DNA of 64,000 nucleotides. It comes from Clonostachys chloroleuca (lineage: Eukaryota; Ascomycota; Sordariomycetes; Hypocreales; Bionectriaceae). A program made the translations under genes and the position numbers. Below, piece after piece: positions 10,882 through 22,027 of the stretch. Within the stretch, counting starts at the first letter, position 1; each line of letters opens with the position of its first letter. Below the pieces are notes generated by a model. It was not told where the DNA came from and did not search any database. It saw nothing but the letters and a program-made list of their open reading frames with translations. The stretch is taken from assembly GCA_037952775.1 (NCBI GenBank), contig JBANAY010000001.1, positions 4,092,001 to 4,156,000 of the forward strand, in the 5' to 3' direction.

Positions 10882-12283
10882 TTATCCCATATGTGACACC
10901 ATTCTTAGAGGCCATTTGATTGTCTCCCTCCATTCTGTGTCCATCCTATCTCCAATATCTTTTATCACTCTCTCGCCCCAGCCACTCAAGTACCAGTGCA
11001 TATTTCCCGTATGCTGCAAGATGACGCCATAATGCGCAAGAGAATGGCCAAGGCCATGGGATCAGATTGCTTAAGCAGACCAACGAAGCCTTCACAAAGG
11101 CAGATCGGCCAACTAAGCGTGAACCGAAGATCGGGCCAGTGAGTGCTTTCAATCACCCGCTCTGTCCATTCAATTGTCGAATTAATTGCCTCACGGCATA
11201 ACGCTGAGTTTGTATCGCCCTCGGCAATTAGCGAATCGAGATAACGGAGTTGACTGACAAAGGTTGTCAAGATGGGCGGGGCAGCGGGGTTTTGGTCGCC
11301 CTTATGGAAGAGCATTCCTAATGGCCCGTGATGAAGTGGTTTCGCAAAGGAGTCCAGGATAAAGCTCTTGCCCCGAATCAGCAGCAAGACATCCAAGAAA
11401 TTCTCGAATGCTGGCCGCCCGTCACCGACATTCAGCGAGGAATAGCTGGCAAACCCGCAGATGCAGAGAAAAGCGGATGCCGCGAAGACAGCATGACAAT
11501 TTTCGTTGGATATCTGCCCCAGAGTGGACTGGAGACCGAAAATTGCTTTGTTCTGGTGTATTGACGCACAGATGGCGTAGGTCGAGTCTGGAGACGGGTT
11601 GAGGTAAGCTAAATGATGGGCGGAAAAAGCGAGAAGCTGATGCATGAGAAACTTGTTTGACATGGCGAGACTTGCAACGTCTGTTTGCCAAACACGCCTG
11701 ATGTCAGTGGCCCTAGGAAGCGTGAGATATGCTGAGGACGTGTAATGATGCATAAGCTCAAGATCTTTGATCCACTCGTCCTCGATGGAGGTGTCACTGG
11801 CGGCAAACTTGGCAAAATAGGGGAAAGCATTAGGATCCGGAGTGTGTACCCCGGCCACACTCTCCATCTGTATCTGGACGTGGGGGCCAGGGTTGAGGTT
11901 CGGTTTCGCATTGCTGAGAGAGGGGAACTTTGGCGATCTGGGATTTGAGGCTAAGCCACTCTATTGCGTCAGATTAGCAGGGCTGACACGAGGATATCTA
12001 TTATCTTGATACACGAGGAGTAGATTGCACCTTTTCAGACCCACTGGGGTTCACTGATGGGCTCCTCGTTCCTGAGTCGCTTGCGTGGCCGTCTTGGAAC
12101 ACACATGGCACCCCGTGCCTGGTGCAAGCTGAACACGGGTCTCTTTCGTCACACTGTGATTTAAGCTTAGTATTGTGGTAACTCAAGCATAAAAACAGTT
12201 TATCGTTGGTTGCCCACCTTGACACGTCTCTGCTTGCATCTCAGGCAGCCACGCTTAGACTTCTTATGACCTAGGCGCGGCAT
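10882..12283 (-). CDS. Zn2Cys6 transcription factor (Upc2-like layout) with a C-terminal frameshift
   Basis: Exon 1 (12283-12218), exon 2 (12153-12031) and exon 3 (from 11960) join in phase 0. The zinc cluster is split by the first intron: CLRCKQRRVK is followed by CDERDPCSACTRHGVPC, giving the six cysteines of a GAL4-type DNA-binding domain at about residues 13-40. A Ser/Pro linker precedes a helical fungal activation/regulatory domain (LMHHYTSSAYLTL ... HQLLAFSAHHLAYL), as in sterol-uptake-control-type regulators. The open frame stops at 10986 (387 residues). Around 11033-11045 the homologous-looking sequence continues in another frame (HYGVILQ ... HWYLSGWGERV) to a stop at 10882. This indicates a 1-bp loss or 2-bp gain, real or a sequencing error. 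It acts in the nucleus; its targets are unknown. Confidence 0.75.
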
Positions 12284-13059
12284 ATCTGCACGTGTATGTA
12301 GTTGGGGCCTTTGATAAGAGCTGGATCGACAACAGAGCGGGTAGGAATAATGGAGCCCTTGCTTCGGCTTCGGATGCGGTGAGGATCAGAATGAGTGATG
12401 AGTGATGGGTGGCTCTATGTCCACTGCCACGGAAAGGTTTTAAGCACCTGGGCTGCCCATGCATCGATGGCGTGTGGAGGACGCGTTTGAGCCACCCGAA
12501 TCAGTGACATGCCGGGATGTGGAGCCGGAGAATGATCTGACGAAGCTTTCTCAACTCTCAAAGCTGCTCGCCCTGACGAAAATTTATGCTTGGCTCATAT
12601 TTGACGTCAACCTTTCAATATATCCGGGTCTCGAGCTGGTAGAATCAAGCTAAAATAAGTCCAAGGCACACTCGTGGGTTCCAAGTGCCGGCAAGACTCC
12701 TTAGGGCTCAGCCTTGTAGTGGGCCATCGCCAGATAAAAAACTCAAAGAACCCTGTAAATCTTGGCGGAGCACTCTAAGGCTACGTTTGATTGGTGACAG
12801 CTAAGTGACATGTCTTAGGAACCCGATACCGAGACCGAGACCTTAGAATAGCGCCGACGATAAACACCATTCCAAACCTAACTTTATGCTTGAGATGCAA
12901 TGCAGTTGGGCAAGAAAAACATATATAAATGATATTCAATTGCAAGATCAATTGATAAAAGTGTGTAACCAATTCAGTCCCTAAAAGCCATCAGCCGACC
13001 GCATACACAGTTCGGATTATAAACGTTTCACCTTGCTTCTCGAAACATATAATTTCAAA
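12284..13059. other. divergent promoter region between the regulator and a membrane protein
   Basis: About 0.8 kb lies between two divergently transcribed genes. Open frames here (12264-12464, 12459-12653, 12781-12972) show no recognisable content. The region presumably holds both promoters. Confidence 0.5.
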
Positions 13060-13689
13060 ATGATTGGAATTCTCAGCCCTCGTTACAAGCTTGTAACCCA
13101 TGTGGTTCAAATTTTTCTCATCATAGTTGTTCTGGTTCTTTCAATTGTTCGCATGTTCAAGCAACCAGCCGGCGCCCCGCGGACGAGAGCGAACACAATG
13201 TCACTGGGAATGGTATTTCGCCCCAATCCACCAAAATTATCGACTCCTATTTAACATATTTTTCTCAGAGCGCCAAATCACTTGTCATTATCCTCTATCA
13301 GCTCTTGACTGAGCATATTCGGGCCCTCCAAAGATGGTCAAGCCTGAAGGTGTACGCTATTCTCAACGCTATGGAGATCGTCTTCTGGCTCGCGGTCGTT
13401 TTCCTCTTGATCCAATCCAACATAAACTTTTGCTCCGGACTCAGCTGCACGCTCAGTTGGATTGTTGTCTCCTTGGGCATTATAATGAGGTATGGAGAGT
13501 TTAGATTTCGTGCCGTATATCACAGCTAACACGTTTTCTAGCCTTCTCGAGGTCTATATGACCATCGTCACGTTCCTCGACTTTCGCAACTCGCGTTCTA
13601 AGAGATTGGATATGGATTACAGCACAGAAGTGCAGTCTGTCAACAGCTATCGTGCACCAAGTAATACCCCCGAGGCTTCGAAGGCCTGA
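13060..13689 (+). CDS. four-helix (MARVEL-like) integral membrane protein
   Basis: The three exons 13060-13212, 13269-13489 and 13542-13689 (donors GTATTT and GTATGG, acceptors CTCAG and TCTAG) give 173 residues in one continuous frame. Helix 1 is THVVQIFLIIVVLVLSIVRM. A second hydrophobic segment is SAKSLVIILYQLL, the third NAMEIVFWLAVVFLLIQ and the fourth TLSWIVVSLGIIMSLLEVYM. The tail is hydrophilic (RNSRSKRLDMDYSTEV). This is the layout of fungal MARVEL-domain-like proteins of unknown function. I chose Met 13060 over the upstream non-ATG extension because it places helix 1 directly after a short MIGILSPRYK head. A similar small membrane protein lies at 41728-42522, but the two show no obvious sequence identity. 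Confidence 0.7.
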
Positions 13690-14153
13690 GATGGCTATAT
13701 GCTCTCAAGGAAAATACTTGGTCAACTGATACCATGATCATATATTACGCATTAAGAAATCGAAATTAAGCTTGTTTATGCGACAATTCTTATAGAACAA
13801 GAAGTCTGATGTTCAACAGATGGGTGCAATTTGGCATATAGACGGCTGGCAGGGCAGGTGATGAGTAATGAATCCTTCACGGGCGCATCGTTAGCCCTTA
13901 TCTGGGCCAGTTCGTAATTTTTTTTAATAGTTATAGACATGATATACATTTTAGTTCTTACGGTAAAGAGATGGTGACATCAATAGATGATCGAGTGCGA
14001 ATCTGAAGATGCAGTGTAAGGTTAGTATTTGATGGAACTCTTCACAAAATCGTACGGACAAATCGGTATAGCTTCGAGTGTTTGCTTAGTCTGCCCCAGC
14101 TGTTAGTGAGCCCATAATTAATCGAAAAAAATCGATTTTCGAGTGACAGCTCT
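13690..14153. other. intergenic with a small A/T inverted repeat
   Basis: This is the shared 3' region of convergent genes. At 14122-14142 the sequence TCGAAAA is repeated in inverted orientation (TTTTCGA), just downstream of the 2EXR-like gene. It could help 3' end formation, but this is only suggestive. Confidence 0.35.
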
Positions 14154-15512
14154 CTAATATCCACTTGATGCATTTGGTACTCGTTTTCTCCCCCAAGCTC
14201 GGATGTCGCGCGTTGTCTTTGCAAGTCTCTGCTTCTTCTCCCTCTCCTTCAGTGATTCTTTGCTCGACTTCTCCTCGGCTTCCAGGGCGAGCCGCCGCAG
14301 TTCACGATCCAACTGAACTTTGTGACGGGTTGCGGCTTCGCCTCTCATATCGGATTCACGAGATGACCTGCGAGCTTCCTTAAATTGTTTCTTTAAATCT
14401 TTCTGAGAAGCTTCTGCCAGTTCCTCACGCTTCTTTTGCTCCTGCGATAGTTTGTACCGGGAACTAGCCCGGCTGACCCTTGAAGAATAAGGCACCCCGT
14501 AGAATTTAACCAAAACTCTCTGCCCTGAAGGCAGTGTGATACGGCGTGTGTCGTTAGTTGAGTTCAAACCTTCAACAAGCTTGAAATTTAGCCAGTATTG
14601 AGGAAGGGTGCGGGTCGTTAGGCCGAAGAACTTTAGCTTTATCGCCTTATCGACGTTGATTCCGAAATTTGAAAGATCTCGCCAAAGGTCATCGACTCCA
14701 TCAGAAAGCCAAAGACCGTTTTCCTGATCAGAGAGGCGAATTTGGCCCGAAAACCTCGCGTAGATGACCTGGGGAGCAAGTGCATCCATCCAAGGCGATG
14801 GATAACTGTTCGAATACAAGTTGGAGCTACGGGCTAGGAGGAAGCTGAGGTGAAGACGAGGAAGGTTTGGTACTTTTTCGTTGAAAAGGTTGAGATAGTC
14901 AGCTACTTCCAACTCCCTGGTCGACTCGATGTATGCTGCGGGAATCTCAAGCTTCTCCAACCCTCGGCATTTCAGGAGTGTTTCCCAGAAGGGCTTCCTA
15001 TAGCGGAAGCGCGCCCTCGGTGCTCGTATGTGTTCCGCATCGCCGGTGTGATCAGGATTCACGATGCTAACATCTCGAATCTGATCTCGAAGCTCTGGCC
15101 GGAGAGAGTGGCCCACAATGGCGAGAAACTCAACGGCATCGAGGAAGCAGAAGGTATTCTTGGACAAGAAAATGCGGGAACAGATTTCGTAATGAGATTT
15201 GGAAACCCGCAAGAGCGAGAGACCTTGTCGCTTGGCACAAGAGCATGGCGTTTCTGTCTTGACCGTCCAGGGAAATTCGCTCACGGTGACTTTGGACTGG
15301 GCAAACGGAGGTGGCTCAAAACCCTGGGTGCTTCCGGGCCTGTATTTGCATTCCAGCTTGTGCTTCTTATCCCATCTTGGGATTTCTACTAGGGTGAATT
15401 CATAAATAAGCAACCTGACCTCTGGCGGGAGAAGGTCAAGACCGGGGTTGTTTGATGGCGGGGTTGATGCTCGGGCAACGTCGTGGAATGAAATGGAAAT
15501 GGTGGCTGCCAT
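14154..15512 (-). CDS. 2EXR/F-box-like protein with basic coiled-coil tail
   Basis: A single-exon gene of 452 residues starting at ATG 15512. Near residues 25-42 the segment GLDLLPPEVRLLIYEFTL matches the opening of the fungal 2EXR (formerly F-box-like) domain, which normally continues with 'LPxEIRxxIWxxxL'. The middle part contains the family's usual 'LLRVSKSHYEICSRIFLSKNTF'-like stretch split over about residues 97-120. The last 100 residues are strongly charged (KREELAEASQKDLKKQFKEA and onward), predicted to form a coiled coil and possibly nuclear because of KKQR/GRKR clusters. No catalytic motif is visible. Such proteins are very numerous in filamentous fungi and their role is unknown. 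Confidence 0.7.
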   Translation of the reverse strand: MAATISISFHDVARASTPPSNNPGLDLLPPEVRLLIYEFTLVEIPRWDKKHKLECKYRPGSTQGFEPPPFAQSKVTVSEFPWTVKTETPCSCAKRQGLSLLRVSKSHYEICSRIFLSKNTFCFLDAVEFLAIVGHSLRPELRDQIRDVSIVNPDHTGDAEHIRAPRARFRYRKPFWETLLKCRGLEKLEIPAAYIESTRELEVADYLNLFNEKVPNLPRLHLSFLLARSSNLYSNSYPSPWMDALAPQVIYARFSGQIRLSDQENGLWLSDGVDDLWRDLSNFGINVDKAIKLKFFGLTTRTLPQYWLNFKLVEGLNSTNDTRRITLPSGQRVLVKFYGVPYSSRVSRASSRYKLSQEQKKREELAEASQKDLKKQFKEARRSSRESDMRGEAATRHKVQLDRELRRLALEAEEKSSKESLKEREKKQRLAKTTRDIRAWGRKRVPNASSGY

Positions 15513-16189
15513 TAGATCAACATATTGCGCATGGCGCTAGTATTGGCTACTCGATGGATCTTAGATATTTCAATGCGATGGGTGTTTGGCACGCTGCAAA
15601 CCACGAGCTGTTATTATACGTTGACAAAATGAACATTGTCATGATTAGCGCGATCGGCCATTGCCCTGCCCATGTGTGAGTCAGACCGATCAATCATCGT
15701 TCGTCATCCATGAATAAGTGCCTCTGATACGAGACGCTAGATCTAAAAAGGCTTCGACCCAACAAAGATCAAATACATCAAGCAGATGCATTATAATGTA
15801 GCTCATCCAATCGAGATTTTCGTAATACTTGGATAATGGTTCTCCCTGTTACCTGGCATCGTCGACGGAGCGAGCCATGATCTAGTACTAAAAATAGATA
15901 TCACAGAGGGTTCCATATGAGTTCGATATTGCCGCAAAGTTAGTGTGCGGCATTACGTTACCTCGCAACATGAGGTTCTTGCAGCCTGGAGCACAGATTG
16001 ACTGGCAAAAGAATCAAATCATCTGGTAAATTCAGTCCGAAGCATAAGAGCTATTGTGTATGATTGTTTGGTATCATATTTTGATGTATCAGTAGAACTT
16101 TGCATGATGGCGAGATGAATCTGGAAATAACGAGATTCATTCTCTGTTTAAATAGTCTAGACTGCACAATCCGACTACTCATGTAGACT
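15513..16189. other. intergenic, nothing recognised
   Basis: The promoter of the 2EXR-like gene and the 3' flank of the next minus-strand gene. One open frame (15452-15679) overlaps the start of the 2EXR gene and is not supported. Confidence 0.5.
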
Positions 16190-16771
16190 TCAACCTGTAG
16201 TAGCCAAGTTAGAGCTTTCGCGCCACTCGACGATCTTGAGACTGCAATCTTCCTGCTCCTCGATCACCCCAAACGACCCTTGCGTGGCATTGTAGACATT
16301 GTTTACATCGCCACCAATATAGCCACCCTCCCAGCCTGTGAGATACACATTGCCGCCGCGGTTGGCCGCATGGGGAACCCCAATAGCAGAGAAATAGCCA
16401 TGGGTCTATGCGCTGTTAGTAGGAATTTTCGGGAAGTATTGTATTACTTTCTCCATAGATAAACGTACAAAAGTGCCAGCATAACGCTCCACGATTTTGG
16501 GATGAAAGGCTCCAAATAGCCCCCTGAGACTGCCGAAGTTGTGCATTGTTGCGTTGAAGGTGGCGACTAGATCGGTTGAGAATGCTCTGTCAAATCCCTC
16601 TGACCAGCTATCCTCGATAGGGATAAACTCATGAACGGCGGTTTGGATCCATGCGATTAGCTCATCGCCGGCAGCAATTTCATCGGGGTTACGAGGCTCG
16701 CAGTCAGCCGCACCTTCTGAGCCCGAAAAAGCTGCGAGGGCTGCAAGGGCAATTGGTTGATGCAAACGCAT
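16190..16771 (-). CDS. small secreted protein, NTF2/SnoaL-like character
   Basis: Exons 16771-16469 and 16405-16190 join across a 63 bp intron (donor GTACGT, acceptor CATAG) to give 172 residues. The N-terminus is a clear signal peptide (MRLHQPIALAALAAFSGSEG). The mature part begins with a conserved-looking ADCEPRNPDEIAAGDELIAW and ends with a Gly-rich segment (YLTGWEGGYIGGDVNN). The size and the alpha-then-beta arrangement recall NTF2-like/SnoaL-like folds, but this is an impression, not a motif match. The protein is probably extracellular. A TATATAA element lies about 80 bp upstream (16850-16857). Confidence 0.6.
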
Positions 16772-17702
16772 TTTGTGGACGTAGATGAATGGGCTTGGGG
16801 GGCCTCGAGGCGTTCCTGGGAAAGAACTGAATCAGAGCAGCGAATCATGTTATATAAATGTGTTTGCTCCCTTGCTGCTCGACGCAGCAACGTCCGTGAG
16901 CTCGATTTTGTGCCTTGATCTGGTAAGTTTGGAGTGGTGGCGGAACGAAGCATGATTGGTACAGTTCCGATTTTCGAAAACCTTTGTCCAACCAAATTAG
17001 GGAGGCAATCCTTCGATCTCCCGTTTCGGTCTGCGATACGGCAATATAGATATATGCCCGGCACTTCAACGCAGTTTCTATATGCAGGAAACACGGTAGT
17101 GCGGACAACGAAACATGAAAACCCGCATGGAGATCGATAGAAAGTAAAAGTAAGTTAACAACGGTTCTCAAAAGTTGAAACTTGTGATTAAGACTTTAAA
17201 AATAGCTGTCTTTCGATGACCCATTGTCTTAGTCGGTTCTCGCCCAATCGCAATCACGGAAGAGCTCGGTGACCTCCATGACATGACGTTTCACACTTAG
17301 GATAAGCATGATATGACTCCACCCCAATCGCCAATTAATTTTATTGCGTTCATCTAGACCCATCAATTCCGAGCATACACCGCCCATAACCTTGGCTTGT
17401 AGAAAACGATGGCGGTGAGAAAGTCCCCTCGCGCCTCGTGGTTGAAACCACCAAGATGAGATGTGAATACTACGTTGTGAATTGCCAGGCTATGAGAGCT
17501 AACTTACTTAGTATATCCAGAATTAGACAGGTAAAAACACCCTATTGATCAGAACAGATGTTGCACAATATGTCCGTTCTTTTTCCAGACTAGTCGGATG
17601 CATCAACCCTTCTTTAGTGCCCCTGAATTCCATTGTTCTTCCCTATCACAAAGAATGAGGAGGTGAAAATTAACCTCCTCTGTTGCACCTGTAAAGCCGT
17701 GC
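16772..17702. other. intergenic, nothing recognised
   Basis: This contains the promoter of the small secreted protein. Several overlapping frames at 16657-17171 on both strands lack start context and motifs. Confidence 0.5.
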
Positions 17703-18842
17703 TCAATTGCTCCCTGGAATAGATCCACCGGAGAAAACCGACCTAATACGTCGCAGCAGGGAATTTCTTGGCCTTTCCAGGTTGTCCGATGTGGGAATAA
17801 CCCTCTGTGCCGGCGGAAGCTCTCTTTCACATACTTCAGTTTCTGCCGCTGCAACCGTTTCTCTCGTTTCTGAACTCTCTGGTTGCTTCCCTTGGTCCTC
17901 CTTTTCGGGTATAAAAGCCCTTGCTACCTCCAGGTGCTCTGTTAATTCTCGAGCAAACTTCTCCCGCTCGTTTATTCGACGGGATATTATGAGCTGCCGG
18001 CGAGCCTCAAGGCGTTGCAAGTCATCCGCTCCACGTGTTCTGTCCCGTACGGCAGCAATATGCTCTCGTAATCTGAGTGCCTTTTCCCCATAGCCGTTGG
18101 ATTGGTATAATAGCGCAAGCATGCGCTGCGCTTCCAAAGTCCGCCCGTCCTCCTCCCCCGACATCATCTCCCACGCCACTACGAGGCGTTCTCGTAGCTC
18201 GATAGCCTCTTCATTGCGCCCTTCATCCTCATATACCATTGCGAGTTGTCTTTGCTCTTCCAATACGTCCTTCATCGCAATTCGGGCTGCTCTCTTGCTT
18301 TTCAAGTCAGCCCGAGAAAGTGGAGAGGCAGAGGAAGTGGTAATATTCTCCAACGTCGTAGTCAAATCCCTTAATGAGGTTTGGCTCTGTATCGAGTTAC
18401 GCCTCGAGCCTGCGGAAAACAGTGTTGAACCATCAATACTCCCCCGGCGGTAGTCCCTAAGTGTGGCACCGTCATCTGACAGGGCATCATCGGGTTGGTC
18501 AATGGGCGCATTTGCCGCATGGATATTTTGGAATTCTCTCAAAGTCGCCGGGTCCATTTCAGACAGAGCTGGCTTTGCAATTTTCCGAAAAATCAACTGT
18601 ATGCGGCGATGAATTTTATTTTACGCAACGGTGTTGCTCAGGGCGGGTGAAGCTGATAGGTGTCCTCTTATATCATCGATGGGGCTGACACTAAGGCTGA
18701 CCAGCTGAGCCACGCGGTGGGCTGACCACGCTTCAATATCCAACCTTTGAGCCTCAGCCGTACGGGACGCATGGGCAAGGCTGCTTGCTTGGATTAGAGT
18801 TATATCTCTTTGGACTTCAAGTTGACGATCAAGATTAAACAT
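17703..18842 (-). CDS. tetratricopeptide-like helical repeat protein (kinesin-light-chain type)
   Basis: The well-supported part is 18557-17703 (ATG at 18557, 284 residues). It contains two consecutive TPR-like units of the kinesin-light-chain style: QLAMVYEDEGRNEEAIELRE and LALLYQSNGYGEKALRLRE at about residues 105-190, each with the small-large-small packing pattern. A Ser/Pro-rich tail follows. An open frame upstream (18842-18625, starting MFNLDRQLEVQRDITL) has helical, coding-like composition and could be a first exon. The only intron that would join it in frame is about 34 bp with a poor donor (GTTGCG), so the 5' end is uncertain. These repeats usually bind other proteins; in fungi they often sit at the C-terminus of NLR-like or helical scaffolding proteins. 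Confidence 0.6.
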
Positions 18843-20451
18843 GATGTAACAATCTTTCGGTCGGAGACTCGTGAGCAGGTCTTCTGGTGCCCTGTTCCTA
18901 CAGAGTTACCATGATACCTCCACAAATTACCATTGATTCTGTTAAGGACGTGAAAATGTAAAGAATATACGTAGGTTATCCTGGCTTTTTATCGATTTCA
19001 GTTTGTCTGGGAAATCAATGCAGAGCCCCAGCTGAACTCCAAAATCATCATGTAGATGGTAACTAAGGATAGTTTCCCAATATCAATATCAGAGGAATAA
19101 TTGATAGTAGCCAATGTTTCAAGTTAGAAGCGACAATTTATCCCTAAGCAAAAGCACCAACTTGAATTCAAGGATTGCGTTATTCGTTCTTTCCACCTTT
19201 CTAAGATAGGCCTCTAGATTACTTTGATCCCGAATTATTCGGACAATAGAAGTTAAGTTTTGGTTTTTACATGCTACCAAGTTCATATATTTATTGATAC
19301 TACTATATATGGGTGGTAGGTTTGGAGGATCCGAGACAGTTTGAGAGGACGCCAGCAGAAAGGTATATGGATTCAGAGGAGGGGAAATAACGTATTGGGA
19401 ATTTGTCAAGCTGGTTTCATGTGTCAGATATCATATACACCAAAAACCTTCTCGAAAGGGCAGGTACCTTCTATCTCTTGCAGAGCGACAGCGAGACCGC
19501 GCAGAAAAACGAGGTGTGTCTGGGGGCAATGGTCCGGCATGCGAAGCCAGGCCCCTTCTTGCCAGGGTAATAAGTCAAATCACGTTTGAAATACCTGGAA
19601 AGGGAAAGTTTAGAACGGCATAGTGGATATGACTACTAGCCGAGGGGTGATCGCGATTCGCCACATATTTGGTAACCAGTAAAACAGATGGTGTCAACGC
19701 CGACAGATAATAGTTCTTATCATCCAAAGGAAAGGGTAAAATGTCATAATAATGACTTAATATTGGTCGGACTAGAAAGTTGAGTTAATTTTCTGTCTGG
19801 TTTTGATGCTTGTCGTATGGCTCGTTAGTCTATTTCCCATCTGAACCATTGTTGCTGACTCCAAGATGCTAGGCTTACTGCTGTTCTCAATTCTAACCCC
19901 TGACTTTTCTTACGCGCCTACCTATCATCTCCGGCATACGTGCTCTCTTGGCATACATATTCTGGGGGAAGAGCATCCAAGGATCGCCCTTAACTCCGCA
20001 AAAAGCAGCTCCAGGGACCATCCAGCCACATAATACAGCGAGGGATTTTCGCCATGGCGGCGTCTCCCGCCTTTCCGCTATAATTATACCTCCCGAGAAT
20101 GGATTTAGGATGACCTGACCTTTACTGCTATTGCATGTCCTTGAAAGAAGGGGGTGGACTCCAGATACTGTCTGGAGGGCCGCGCCGATGCCCCGACTAA
20201 TATATGCATCAAAGTCGCTTCCGACGGAGAATATACATCCGTCTCCTAGATAGGGTGATTTTTAAAGTTTAAAGCGGGAAATCAGGCAAAGGGGTGTTGT
20301 TTGGCTGTGTAGAGTATTAAGAGGCGAGATCCCCTCCACCATTTGTGACGATCTCTAACGCCTCAGTAAGCTTCAATACGAAGTGCCATATATTGGAAAA
20401 TCCCCACTAGCAAGACATGTTTTTTTTCTGACTCGAAGAACATTATTTGAG
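18843..20451. other. 1.6 kb intergenic region, promoter of the AA9 gene at its right end
   Basis: AT-rich, with no supported gene. The last 400 bp should carry the regulatory sites of the LPMO gene. I did not find a convincing CGG-N8-CCG or other regulator site by eye. Confidence 0.45.
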
Positions 20452-21524
20452 ATGAAGCTCCAAAAATCCCTTGGCGTTGGGCTGTCCTCATTTGGTACTG
20501 CCAACGCTCATTGTACGTGACAAATTCTGGATATCGCTTCCTGCAATTCAATTTTACTGACAAATAAAAGATTTATTTGGCCTTTTGATCCTGGACGGGC
20601 AGTGGTCTAAGGCATGGGAATATGTTCGGTATGTATAGTTTATTCCAACATCCAATGCCCTGCTACGAGATTTGATTTTGACAGAGAGACAGTGAAATAA
20701 GCCCTGAACCGAGCTTGAGCGGAGATATAGTCCTCGTAGCACCAAACACAAATCCTGATTCTCTCGACCTTCGATGCGGACGAAACGCTTCTCTTCCTAT
20801 ATCATCTGTCAAGACGGCCGTGATTAACGCAGGATCGACTGTTGGGTTTGCTACTGGTGAACCAGCATTATCAGTATGCCATGAAGCCCTCTGCGTCTAG
20901 GCTGGCACTAATACACACGCTGCGTCTAGAGCGAACGGCCAACGATGTATCACCCGGGATTCGTATTCGCCTGACTCTCAAAGTCAACGACCGATGACCT
21001 GGAATCGTACGCTGGTGATGGCGATTGGTTCAAGATCTTGAGTGTGACAGGAAGGACTGAGCAGTCTCTTGATTACTCTGATCCTGAGTCGGCACCCTAT
21101 TATGATGTATTCAAGTCTGTTTGGGGAACATACAGAGTCGGCAGTGTGAGTGGTTCACCTATAACTTGCTTTGCCGTGCGGCTAATGATTGATGTAGTGG
21201 AACTTTACGATTCCCGCCACGAGACCACCAGGGAAATATCTTCTTCGTTTCGAGCACATATTCCCCCACCAAATCGACGCCCAATTTTATGTCAACTGCG
21301 CTCATGTTGAAATCGTGAATGATGGTGGATCTGACTCCCCTGGACCAATTGTGAAAATTCCGGGGGTGTATGAACGTGGGCAGTCAGGTACAACACCCTC
21401 AAAGCGAACATATATACGTGGTGTAAATGCTAATTTTTTGCAAGACGTTTACTTTTCTGCATACGATCTCAACTTCAATATTACAACCTTTGTCCCACCT
21501 GCCCCAGTTGTGTGGGAGGGGTGA
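20452..21524 (+). pseudogene. AA9 lytic polysaccharide monooxygenase with one in-frame TGA
   Basis: Six exons (20452-20512, 20571-20628, 20693-20873, 20930-21145, 21198-21387, 21445-21524) join without any phase error into 262 codons. The signal peptide is residues 1-19 (cut after TANA). It exposes His20, the N-terminal His of the copper histidine brace, in HYLFGLLILDG. The second brace His is H108 in MYHPGF and the axial Tyr is Y203 in AQFYVNC. The conserved PPGKYLLRFEHI and the C-terminal PPAPVVWEG are present. Codon 115 (20972-20974) is TGA where a Trp (GFxxAWLSK) is expected. This would truncate the enzyme to 114 residues, so it is probably inactive unless read through or a sequencing error. 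The intact family oxidatively cleaves cellulose or other glucans outside the cell. It converges on the GH3 gene. Confidence 0.85.
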
Positions 21525-22027
21525 GAGACTCTCGACCCCCAGGTTGTAGAAGCAGATTGCCAAGTGATCTTTCCACGATTGAGCAAAAATCCTTTCTTGT
21601 TTCTGTCATGTTGTGTTTTGTTTCTTCCCTATTTCGAAGCAATATGGACCAAAGTGGACAGCAAGTCACACTCATGATCGACGGCCACACATTCCGGCAA
21701 AGAACCTATTGCATTGAGCTCTAGTGAGATGGGAGACTCCCTATAGAGGGTAGGTGATATAAACCTCTGCTCCTGTAACTCCTTCACGTATCTCTCTGCT
21801 TTACATGAATAGTGTGGCTAATGCCCGGTGCAGACGTGGCCTTATCTGTGTTCTTGTTGTATTATGCAGAACTGTTTTCTTACTGGAATATTTCGCCTGC
21901 CATCTGTGCGATTATCAAGTGGATTAAACGAATTTCATTATTTATTGAAGACTCTTTTGATAAAGTAGTCTGTCTTCGAACGAAAGGCTGTTCAAAACAA
22001 AGCTCAAACGGTCATCCCTCCAATCAT
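21525..22027. other. short convergent intergenic region
   Basis: The shared 3' flank of the AA9 and GH3 genes. Open frames at 21512-21724 and 21812-22396 are not supported; the latter is antisense to GH3. Confidence 0.5.

Noticed and set aside
20972..20974. RIP mutation as the cause of the TGA in AA9
   Set aside because: RIP mainly changes CpA to TpA. Here the changed C on the minus strand would have been followed by C, and the rest of the gene is undamaged.
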